A stretch of 64,000 nucleotides of DNA from Capniomyces stellatus (lineage: Eukaryota; Kickxellomycota; Harpellomycetes; Harpellales; Legeriomycetaceae): positions 1,437,895 to 1,501,894 of the forward strand of contig LUVW01000001.1 in the NCBI GenBank assembly GCA_001661515.1, in the 5' to 3' direction. Below the pieces are notes generated by a model, which was given only the letters and a program-made list of their open reading frames with translations, ran no database searches and was not told the origin of the DNA. Made by a program: the position numbers and the translations under genes. This document shows positions 44,865 to 54,766 of the stretch, piece by piece (position 1 is the first letter of the stretch; every line of letters starts with the position of its first letter).

Positions 44865-47677
44865 CTAGTCAGCTGATTGCATAGCCACTGCTGGGGTGGG
44901 GTCATATGTCGTGTCCCCTGAGACATATCTATTAAGCTTTGAAACACGATCCTCATCATAAAGATGGCTGAACTGGCTATGGTTTACTATGGACGAAGCG
45001 ATCAAGTGTTTCCAGTGCTATCAATATGCATAAAAACAAACAAGTTAAAAACAAACAAATCAAAATGAAAAAGTTAAAAACAAACAAATTAAGATGAACA
45101 AATCAAGATGAACTAGTTTAGAAAGTATTTTGTACAGATCGTGTAAATAACTACCTTAATGCTGGTGCTTTCATATTGTGGTCTTTCAAGTAGATACTCT
45201 ATAAAGACACTTGATTGGGAGATCTCCTTATGACCCCAATCATAGTAGCACAGCTTATGAATAACGACAAGCGAAACAATGGTTAGATCCACAATGTTTT
45301 GCTTGCAGTTTTTAGTTAGCGCAGACAACAAAGCTCCGTCTACAATGATAGTAGAAACATGCAGTTTGGTATAACAAATAAAGAATGGGACTTGTACATA
45401 AATCGAGTATTTCTGTGTATCCTTTGAAACATCTAGTTGTAGACTTTACCATTTATTTGTGAGTAAATCTTGTAATTGATTTGAGACAAGTCATCTTCAG
45501 GGTCCTGCCTATAGTTCAATATGATCATTTACGGTGTTAGTTCAAGTTATAAATAATAAACGCCGAACATTCAATGTTCTACATTCAACAGGCTGCCAGA
45601 CCTATAAAAACCGCTGTTGAATTGAAATACCCCACAACTTACTTGTCAAAAATACACGATAGAGTCTTCAAGGCCTCAAGTTTGATTTCGCCAGATGAAT
45701 AAGAGCACAGTTCAGAAAACACATCCAAGGTTTTCTTTTCCTCGTTTAAAAATCTCAAGACAAATTGATCAAACCCAACTATTCCTAGACATACCAACGC
45801 GTTTGTCTATATTTCAACAAATACTATTGTTACTAATTGAAACCATAATGCCATAATCGATATACTGTATATATTATCAAACCAAGAAAAGAAAAAAAAA
45901 AGAAAAAAAAAGAAACTCACCTTAAGAGTCAAGTCCGAGGTCTGTTCAAAGCACTGTTGTAAACTTTGAACAAAGGGATATTTTAAGCACAGGTTCACAA
46001 ATCCAACTCCCTATTTATTTAATCCAAGGCTTTGTTGGCTTAAGCAAATACTTTTCTACCAACAGCACTCAAAATTGGCAGTATCGATGCATGGATAATG
46101 AGCAAAAATATTATCAAAATAAAAATTAATATATCGAGCTTTTTTACATTGGTGTCGACAAGCCTAGCAAACGTTTTAAGTGCCGTCGCCCTAAGAAACC
46201 CATATTTCGAGTTGCCATCAGTATCAGCTGACATCAGCTGCGAAATATCTCCAAATACATCTGTGCTTTTCAAGTACTCGAAAACATCGCTATTTTCCGC
46301 AATCTAATGAACATTTAAAGCATCCAGGTTATTGTCTGTTGTTGCTTTGCTTGATTTATAGCTGTAACTCGGACATAAAGATGAATATATTACTCTAGGT
46401 ATCAAGTCCAACGCGCTCATTATGGCCAATGGGTCATCGGATTTCACTTCAGATACCACCTTGTCTAAAAATCCTTCTTGCTTAAAAAATTCGGCTGCAA
46501 CGCTTGAGTGGTTAATTGTATTTTCTAGTATCTCATAAACTCTGAACCTATGCGATGCGTCCAGCCCCAAAAGACCATTGATTACGTGGACCGACTTGTC
46601 ATTATACAGATACTCGACGCAGTTTGAGTAGCCAGTCAGCTATTTAGCCAGTTTCAGTTGCATTCGTTAACGTTTACTTTGTTGTTATCTCTTACAAAAG
46701 CTTAACTGTAATCGTTTAAATAGATAAAAATACCAGAAACAAAATTCATAAATACATTAATTAGCCTACCATTATCAAGACCTTGGATGCTAAATGTATG
46801 TACTGAGAGTCATCCTTCCCCTTCAAACACATCCAAATATGAGGCGCGTACTCTGGGCTAAACTATTTTTTTTTAAAAAAAGCACAGTTTCATCATTTTC
46901 AATATCAAAAAAAAAATCAAACATATACACTTTAATATTCACAAGCTCCTGATCGAAACACTGAAATATCACGTGTCTCAATGCATGTATACACGCTTAT
47001 CTTCAATACTTACATGTCCTTCTAATAAGTTGCAGCGTAAGAACTGATTCAAGACCATGCACTTCACATCTGGATGAGGATGATCAAGCCCACTCGCAAT
47101 AAACACCTATTTTACATTTACAGAGCAGAAAATATTAAACTTATCTTCCCAAAATACACAAGGCCCAGCTAAAATAACCGCTATAGATGCACATTTACTG
47201 GATTATGCTTACCTCAAACTTGTCGTGAATCATGTTCCAAGTCACAGGCTCTAAAAGCTTTTGTGTCACTTTCACAACGCTAACTATGAGCTTGTTATCG
47301 GGTGCTGAAAGCAACGAGAAAAGCGCGGCAAACGATATATTCGACAAAACTGCCTCAAATACATCTAAAAACGGACCCTCTATTTCCAATTAGTGATTAC
47401 CTGATAGAATTAGTCTTCTTTACCTTTTTGTGTTTGTGTTTGTTTATGTTTATGTTTTGAAGTAATATAAATTGTCATGAATGTCTATTAATACTGAAAG
47501 CAGTAAGAGTATATTACTTGTCAGTTGATCAGAGAGTAAGTCAAAGGCATTCACAATACTCTGAATTGATTCAGGCGTGGTGGCATCTTGTAGGAGCTCG
47601 CAAATCTCCTTAATCGTTTTCTCATACTCGGTCAATTCGGCTCCAGAATCGGTGTCCATGTCGTTATCCAGTTCCAT
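44865..47677 (-). CDS. PSMD5: 26S proteasome assembly chaperone PSMD5 (S5b)
   Basis: Twelve exons on the minus strand: 47518-47677, 47213-47364, 47014-47106, 46931-46960, 46770-46862, 46394-46639, 46148-46303, 45921-46010, 45643-45806, 45450-45508, 45155-45339, 44865-45017. They sum to 1581 nt, giving 526 aa (human 504). All introns are GT-AG and in phase. Blocks resembling human PSMD5 include SFAALFSLLSAPDNKLIVSV, GLDHPHPDVKCMVLNQFLRC, SHRFRVYEILENTINHSS, ALVCLGIVGFDQFVLRF and the C-terminal segment KLNRYVSGDTTYD. It is an ARM/HEAT-type protein that holds the Rpt1-Rpt2-Rpn1 module during base assembly. Exon 4 is only 30 nt, with a weak GTGTAT donor. Exon 2 has an in-frame alternative acceptor 15 nt upstream. 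Confidence 0.88.
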
Positions 47678-48795
47678 TACAAATACGTTATCACTCTATT
47701 CTTTTCTGTATATTTTTCTGTTTTTATTTACTTTAGAGAATTGTATTCCCTGTTGTTTAAAGCCTTGTATTGTAAAAAAGATGTTTTCTTTACTTACTTA
47801 CCAAATGGCACTTGTATTGCTGCTGAACAACTAATTTTGTTAATTAGTAAAAGCTACGGATTTAAAGCAGCTTAACCATAAATACGTATTTAAATGCAAT
47901 TCAGAGTGATTATATAAGCAGGAGTAAATTGTTGGGCAAATAGGCTGCCTCCTCAAGCCCTTAACATTCCAGCATTCCATTGGCCAGTCATTTCTTTGTA
48001 TTTATTTATTTATTGAAATAGTTACCTTGTGCTTTTTAAACATACTTTTGAGAGCTGATCAGCTCTTCAACAGCAAGGAAATCATTAAAAAGCTGAGCAA
48101 AGTTTAACATTGGATGAATGAAAAGTAAGTTGAAAAAAACACAGCTGTCTTGACTCTAGGATACTGGCTTTAACTTTGCAAAATTTTCTATTTAACTCTT
48201 AATAATGTACTTGACACGACTTGATGTCCAAACCTGACCATTAAAATCCATACAGCGGGGATTATAGCTTAAATTAGTGCATATCACTAATTTTATTCAA
48301 ACAACTCAAGCGATTAGTATATTTGCTTTAGTTGATTTGCATTTCACAACAGTTTCTTTGAAGAAAAGTCAAAAAGCAACCACAAAGGAGATCAATTCTA
48401 TTTAACTGGTTTGACTAATATCGACAATAACAAGATGATTTTCAGTTTATGTTTGTATCTCATACCAAGTCAATTTAGTTGTATTTTTTGCACCCCAAAT
48501 ATCAATATTGATCATTGAATCCCTGTTATAGAGCCAGTCCAAATAGAGCGCAATACTCCATAAATGGATGATGATTGAATATAATCAAAGTACTTTTCTT
48601 CTTTCTGATACGAAGCTTTCTACCTTTTTTGTTATTCTTTTGAAAGGGCAAAGGAGAGATAATAATAACTTAAAAGTAATATGCTGATAAATTTAGAAGG
48701 CCAGCACCGAGTTTAAACTTGAAATACTCATGTCCAAAAACAAACTATTTGAAGCTTCAAGTATTTTACACAAAAAGCAAAAAAAGTAATTATTC
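47678..48795. other. Intergenic region between PSMD5 and tRNA-Ser
   Basis: About 1.1 kb of AT-rich sequence with no supportable gene. It should contain the PSMD5 promoter. The final T-run on the minus strand just downstream of the tRNA serves as a Pol III terminator. Confidence 0.5.
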
Positions 48796-48876
48796 GTCGG
48801 CGACAGGATTTGAACCTGTGCGGGCAATGCCCAATAGATTTCTAGTCTATCTCCTTAACCGCTCGGACACACCGAC
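48796..48876 (-). tRNA. tRNA-Ser(AGA)
   Basis: On the minus strand the 81-nt sequence folds as a type II tRNA: 7-bp acceptor stem (GTCGGTG with CGCCGAC), D-arm with the A-box, anticodon stem ATAGA/TCTAT around the loop CTAGAAA (anticodon AGA), long variable arm GGGC-ATT-GCCC, and T-arm with B-box GGTTCAAATCC. No intron. A T7 terminator follows on the minus strand. Confidence 0.95.
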
Positions 48877-49337
48877 CATGAAATTCAAAAAAACAGCAAA
48901 CTCATGTCCATTACACATATCCACTAACAAGCAAACTCTTTGCTTTTATAACATTTTTAAAGTATTTTAATATATTAATATCAATGTTTTTTTAATATTG
49001 TCTTATTATTTCGGATTTATACTACCGAGATTTTGATATTTGCGTCTGATGTTATCTTCTTTCAATATGTCACATTTGAATTGTTATTTCCAATTTAACA
49101 ACCATTTACAGCTTACGTTCTACACGATTTTTACTCTTTATGGGTGCGGATATAACAGATGGTGTGCTGTAAAAAACCGTAATATATGCTGAAAACAGCT
49201 AATCTAGACATATACGCAAACTTTGTAAATTAGTAATTATATACTTTGAATGACACCAGTAATAGAGATGATACTATTTTGGTGCTAAGTTTCAGCGCTC
49301 AGATGTAGTAATAACATAATTTTTTTATAACAGCAGA

Positions 49338-49411
49338 GATTCCTTGGTGTAGATGGTTATCACGTCTGTCTAACACACAGACGGTCGCCGGTTCGAGTCC
49401 GGCAGGAATCA
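49338..49411 (+). tRNA. tRNA-Val(AAC)
   Basis: A 74-nt cloverleaf: acceptor stem GATTCCT with AGGAATC, D-arm TGGTGTAGATGGTTATCA, anticodon stem TCTGT/ACAGA around CTAACAC (anticodon AAC), and T-arm with B-box GGTTCGAGTCC. Position 49411 is the discriminator A. No intron. T-runs right after it act as a Pol III terminator. Confidence 0.96.
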
Positions 49412-50219
49412 TTCTTTTGTTTTTACCTGCTGATAACATCACTTATTGCTAAAACTGTTTGTGCTATTGATCGCTTTTACCACAGCCATGATTTACTCGC
49501 CAACCATTCACTATTTTAGGCGGGGAGTAGGGAGAATGGGGAGAAAGAATTAGATTGGGGCAGATCTGGAATTATTTAGGTGAGGTAAATCTTGTAATAA
49601 TATGTTGGGCTTTGTTTATTGTTTGCTGAGGAGGTGCCTTGCTGGCAAAAATGCAAGGTTATGCCTTACTCGAATCGCAATGCAAATTTTCAGGGTAATC
49701 TTGTTCTTCTCCCCATTTTTACGCGGAATTAAAAAAAATAAAAAATACCAATGATATTAGGGATACTGATAGCAAGTCTAATCCTGGCAAAAAGGGAAAC
49801 TTTGATAGATAATCTAGGTGCTTCACACGAATTAACTGCTTTGACAGTGGATATCATATTTTGTGAGATATATTAAAAGCAGAATTATAATAAAAAAACA
49901 TAAGCAAGGATGTTTAGTGAGTTTTAGGAGACTAATAGAGTATATTCAATCATCAAACACAGGAGTTTATTCAAAAAAAAAAACTTAAAGACCATAGGAA
50001 GAAACACGGCGATTTGAATGACTAAAACCATCAATGTGGTGCCTAGTGTATTGCGGTCTTTTGGAATGGCTGGCACAGCAAAAATAATAAACAAGCGTAA
50101 CACTTTTATAAAAAACGAATATACAATAACCACCTGCTAACAAATAAGCAAAGGTAGTGCACTTAGTTCAACTACCCCTCCTCCCTTTCTCCGCCCTTTT
50201 GTGTAAAGGTACATATTTT
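49412..50219. other. Region downstream of tRNA-Val with an unassigned minus-strand hydrophobic ORF
   Basis: About 800 bp. The minus-strand open frame at 49924-50133 encodes about 70 residues with two possible membrane spans (VLRLFIIFAVPAIP; LMVLVIQIAVFLPMVFKF). It is preceded by an acceptor-like TTAGCAG at its 5' side, and a short upstream ATG frame could be spliced to it. It lies just beyond the THOC5 stop on the same strand. I do not recognise the family and cannot say whether it is a separate small gene or untranslated sequence. Confidence 0.3.
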
Positions 50220-51394
50220 CTATAGCTCGGTTGGAATGCGAAGAGCTTCTCTTAGAATCTCAGCAGACTATATAGTAAGTAGTGTTGAAATATATATATA
50301 TATATATATAAATTTAGTTTGTAACAGCGTGAGGATATATCAGGCATAAATAATATACAAAGGCAACGTATTTGAAAAAGTCAATGAACCATCCTTATAT
50401 TCAATTATCGACAATCCGCCTTTTCACAAACAAAACTTACTTTGACATAGGTATTGACCTGGTTGTGCAGGCGCTGCAAATATTCTAAACGTAGACGCTT
50501 TTTGGCAAGCAGAGCATCGCGTTTTTTCTGCAAAGTTTCCTTTTCAACCAACAGCCTACCAAGCAACATTAAATCGCAACTGAGTTTATTCACTTTCCAA
50601 AAAAATAATTAACTGATTATTCATTCACAATAATGATTGAAAAAACGAATAGTAGTAGTTATGGTTAAAAAAAACAAAAAACAATGGCTTACAATTGGCG
50701 AGATAGCAATTCGTGATTTAATCTATTAGTTGTTAGTAGATGAGGGTCTTCGATGTTCAGCAGTAGATTTTTAGGCGCGACTTGTAAAAAAGTATCGACT
50801 GATATCAAATCTAAATTTTGGTATAATGTCCTAAAACAAACACAGAGATAGACAATATTAAAAAAAGTTGTAGTTAGTTAAACAGAATCAACATCAGCTA
50901 CAAAGATTCAGTAGTATTCCCATCAAAATATCAATTTAATCAACTGTTTAGAGAGGAGCTTACTTTTGGTTTTTTATTTGCATTATTTTTTCGTATAGTA
51001 GCTGCTTTTCGCATTTCAAGTTTTCAAGCTCAAAGGACAATGTCTCTGTGTTCTCGCGTACGGCAATAGCTTGGTTATTCAGCGATTTTAAAAGAAAACA
51101 GGTATCTCTATTAAGCTTTCTTAAAGACAGAAACATTAGCAGCACATTGTCAATTAACAATTGATCATCTACGTAGTTCGAGTTTTTTTGAGCAATAGAT
51201 CCCGAAATTTGGCTTTCTTTGTTATTGAAGTTTTGTGAAGCGTCCAATCCGGTTTGATTTAGACGTTTACACCGTGTTTGTATATCAAGCAGAATTTTGT
51301 TTAGCTGTACACAAATCTCGACAGCTTTTTTGGAATAGTCCAGGGTCTCTAAATCGATATCTATATCGATATCAAGATCAAAATTTGAATTCAT
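50220..51394 (-). CDS. THOC5: THO complex subunit 5 homologue, short form
   Basis: Four exons: 50964-51394, 50693-50830, 50441-50555, 50220-50267. They sum to 732 nt, giving 243 aa. Blocks match the N-terminal half of animal THOC5: FLSLRKLNRDTCFLLKSLNN, ENLKCEKQLLYEKIMQIKNQ, TLYQNLDLISVDTFLQVAPK and EDPHLLTTNRLNHELLSRQL, followed by a basic coiled coil (KKRDALLAKKRLRLEYLQRL). Animal THOC5 is about 680 aa. Here the protein stops after the coiled-coil region at ALRIPTEL, so the C-terminal RWD-type domains are absent. THO within TREX couples transcription to mRNA export. Residues 6-15 are an Asp-Ile repeat made by GATATC-type hexamers. Identity is good from the aligned blocks; the 48-nt last exon is the least certain part. 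Confidence 0.85.
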
Positions 51395-52068
51395 TTTTTG
51401 GGTGCCAATTTTTTAGCCCCTCGTTTATATATTAGTATATTTAAAGGTGATATTTTGGTGGTTATATCAGAAAAGGGCAAACGCAGAACTTTAGTCAATT
51501 TACCACCTTTTATTCGAATCACACTCTTAATTAGTCGATTAACAAGTAAATGCTCCAAAATTAAATATAAGCAAATTCAAAAGCTCAATTAAAAAATGTA
51601 AAAATCTATAGGAAAAAAAAAGTTGAGAATAATATTTGGGTTAAAGAAAACCACAAGGCGTGACTATGGAAACAGTTAATAAATTGCAGAGGCTCCTAGT
51701 GGATAACACATACACCGCTTTTATCATTGAAAACCAGAATTTGGTGATGCCAAAGAAAACTAGAACGACAAGAATTTGAGGACGAGTTGTGGAAAATGTT
51801 CTATGTTTATTAGGTGTTTGGGTGGGATGGAATATAATGAAAAATGAATGATTCCCTTTTTTTTTCTGCGTTTTAAATCAAAAATAGTTGTAAAGAATTA
51901 TGATATAAAAAGTAAAAGAAAAAGTAGAAAAAAGAAAAAAGAGTAAAAAGTAAAAAGCGAAAAGCGAAAAGTGAGGTATATTAAACGAATACCGACCAAT
52001 TACTCCATCCTTTTGTCTTGGCATAACTTGACATGATAAAGGTTGAGTGTATTCGAGTCAACGTTGGG
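51395..52068. other. Spacer between THOC5 start and Rrm4-like gene 3' end
   Basis: About 670 bp. This should include the THOC5 promoter and the 3' UTR of the neighbouring gene's locus. Plus-strand short frames at 51398-51592 and 51666-51779 vaguely resemble histone-fold sequence by eye but do not form a spliceable gene. No other feature seen. Confidence 0.45.
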
Positions 52069-54766
52069 TTATTGTTGATTCATTTTGAGTTCGGCTTCTT
52101 TGGCAATACCTTGTAGTACAATCGAGTCGGATAAAGCATAGGCAATTTTTTTGATATCTTGAAGATAGTGGTCCAAAATCCAAACAGTCAGCTTAGTTGG
52201 ACTGCCAAAGCCAAGGCCCTTGATCAAAGGAAACAATCGAGCACCAAGCTTTTGCTTGCGTTCAGTTTCTGACTTCATACTTAGTATCTGTATATACTCT
52301 TCGATTTCGGGGTTGTAAGGGCCCAGAGTCAAGTCGTGGCTTGCAGGAGTATTAGCCGATGGAACAATGCTGACACTGGGTGTATGCTGTGTAGGCTTAT
52401 TGAGGGTATGCTCGGCTGAATTGGTACTGGAGGCAAGAGTGCTTTGGTTAGAGTATCCTCGAAGACTTCTTGCACACGCCTCTTTAACAACGTCCAACAC
52501 CATTGAGTCTGGGGGATTTGAAATAATCGACCTTTTAACATTTCGCCACTCGTCGCTGAGGTGATCTGGTTTGCTTATAAACTCGACAACTTTTTCTAGC
52601 GGCAATGAAACCAAAGCAGCAATGGTTTCAGGAGCATCAGTTTTATCTATCAGCGAGTTCAAATTGATCTCGGCAATGAGTTTTTGTGCCAGTAGCTCGG
52701 TGCGGGCCAAAAAGCTTAGGCTGCCAAGAATCGAAATGTCCAGCACCGAGTTTATGCTTGCACTTTGAGGCAACGACCCTGTTACATTGGAGGTGTTGCT
52801 TAGTCTTCTATCAGTGCCATAATTTGATCTATCCTTATGATCCAATGGGCTTATCAACACTGGATTTTGCATGACGTTTACTGCGTTTAATGACTGGTTA
52901 TACTCTTTAGAAGGCGATTGTGAGGCTTGGTAGCTGCCCCCGTAAGCCAGGCTTTTGTGTGGCGGCGTGGTAGGCGTTTGCTGCTTTCCTAACTGGCCTC
53001 TATTATGGCCAGACGACAGGTGTGGTGAGCCTGGCTGGAAGGTGTCGGTTTTGCTTTTGGCCACATGCTCATACATGTGAATAACAATTCTCCGGCCCTT
53101 GAGCTCAATCCCATTTAGCGCGTTTATAGCATTTTCTGCGTGCTCAGCGTTTCCCATCTGCACAATTCCGTGGCCACGTGACTTTCCAGAGCTTGGCTCA
53201 ATGCTTACCCGGGCAGAGTGAACGTATCCGTATTTCTTGAATAGCTGAAACATCTCCGCATGCGAAACTGTTGGGTTCAAGTTGGTCACAAATAGCTTTC
53301 CTGGAACTATAACACCACCTAACCCCCCAGGCCTACTGTCGCTCTGAACCGAGTAGTTGTCCGAGGTTTCCTCTCTATCATCCTGTGTAGACCTCACTCG
53401 CTCATCTAAGCGCGGATAGTATGCTTCGTTATGCCTAGCCTGTGCGCCGTGATCCATACTCGCACTCGTACTCACACTTGCACTCACACTCACACTTGCA
53501 CTTGCACTTGCACTTGCACTTGAATTTGTATTTGTATTTGTATTTGTATTTGCATTTGCATTTGAATTTGCGTTTGTATTTGTATTTGCGTTTACACTTG
53601 CACTTGAATCCAAACTTTGACTAGTTCTTCTATTTGCCAGTCCCTCGAATTTAAAGTCCAGTCCAGATCTATGCAGTAGATCTGAGCCTTCAGGCTCTGC
53701 AATCCCTTTAGACCTACGTCTATTCTTTACCACTTTAATCCCTCTATTTTTTTTTAAAAAAAAAACATACAGTTATTTTATACTCTTCTCCATGTACAAA
53801 CCAAATAAATAATATACGGTAGTAACTAAAGATTGCTAGATTCGCAGTCCTGGTACAAGCAAGTCATTTTCATTATTCTAACCCTTACACTAGAATATCC
53901 TTGTAACTTCCATATGTCAGTTCCTGTATTGCTATTTCTGAGCTTTCCAAAGAAAAGTACTTTACATAAGCATGTCCCATACACATTCCGTCAGACTTGT
54001 ACACAATGTTCAACTCTAGAACTGGTCCAGCAACTCGTAAAAAATCGTACAGTGAACTTTTATCTGTATCACTCGGTAGCTGGTCAACTTTAAGCATGGC
54101 TCCGTGTTGCACGTTCACCAGTTCTCCTTTGATAGGCGAAACATATAGCTTACCAAACTCATGATCCAGGTTATACCCCACCAGTATCGCAAACGCCTTT
54201 TCAGTTGCTCCCCTGGATTTGAAAAGCACATCTCCTGAAAACGACTCGCCGTCACTAGGATCAACATTGACTTTTATTGCGTTAACTTCTTTTAAAATCG
54301 AGGGCATTTTGCCTATCCCTTTCAAATTTACCCCCCAGAAGTATAAAATATTTTTGTCGAAACTTTCCAAAGCAGTCTGATCGTTGGCTACAATGTTGGT
54401 TTTGATTGTGGTATCCTCCACAATGGATTCTCTCGATATCCTACTGTCTCCAAACCTTGCTTCAGACTTCAGTTGTTGATCAGATACTCTTCTAGCCCCT
54501 GTCCTATTGACCACAGTCCTTTCATTTACATTACTTCCATAACTTGTCCTTCTTTTATACTGCTCGTTTTGATTTAGACCTCTGCTAATATCATTTCTCG
54601 TATCATACTTTTCAATCCCTCTATGGATCCTTGTGCTCATGTTATTGTCTTTCTCATTTATATTCTTTGCTGCTGAATTCTTTACACTGATTCCTTGCAG
54701 CTTCTCAATCAAAGGTATTTCCCCCTCGCTTTTGTTGAAAAAGGCTGTATCAGCATATGTCGACAT
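52069..54766 (-). CDS. Rrm4-like RNA-binding protein: three RRMs plus MLLE domains
   Basis: Two exons, 53889-54766 and 52069-53743, joined across a 145-nt intron. They sum to 2553 nt, giving 850 aa. The downstream frame has no ATG at its apparent start (it is GTG), and the junction ILV-GIKVVKNRRR completes the last strand of RRM2, which supports the join. RRM1 is at about 138-212 (ILYFWGVNL), RRM2 at about 221-300 (MLKVDQL; MGHAYVKY), and RRM3 at about 441-520 (LFVTNL; RGHGIVQM). A first MLLE-like helical domain lies at about 640-706 (ETIAALVSLPLEKVVEFISK), and the terminal PABC/MLLE at about 775-845 (KLGARLFPLIKGLGFGSPTK). This order is that of Ustilago Rrm4, which carries mRNAs on endosomes via PAM2 partners. 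The Ala/Asn/Thr/Ser tract at 339-388 is encoded by hexamer repeats. The RNA-transport role is inferred. Confidence 0.85.
53459..53610 (-). repeat. Coding hexanucleotide repeats (Ala-Asn, Thr-Asn, Ala-Ser, Val-Ser tract)
   Basis: Tandem hexamers of the types TTTGTA, TTTGCA, ACTTGC and ACTCGC on the plus strand, read on the minus strand as alternating dipeptides in the linker before RRM3 of the Rrm4-like protein. Confidence 0.9.

Noticed and set aside
51666..51779. Small plus-strand ORF whose end vaguely resembles a histone H3 C-terminus (LVMPKKTRTTRI)
   Set aside because: A divergent CENP-A was considered together with the 51398-51592 frame, but in-frame stops precede every usable donor and the similarity is too weak to claim.
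52069..53733. A stand-alone 554-aa single-RRM PABP-like gene
   Set aside because: No ATG at the start of the frame, and an in-phase intron connects it to the upstream two-RRM exon.
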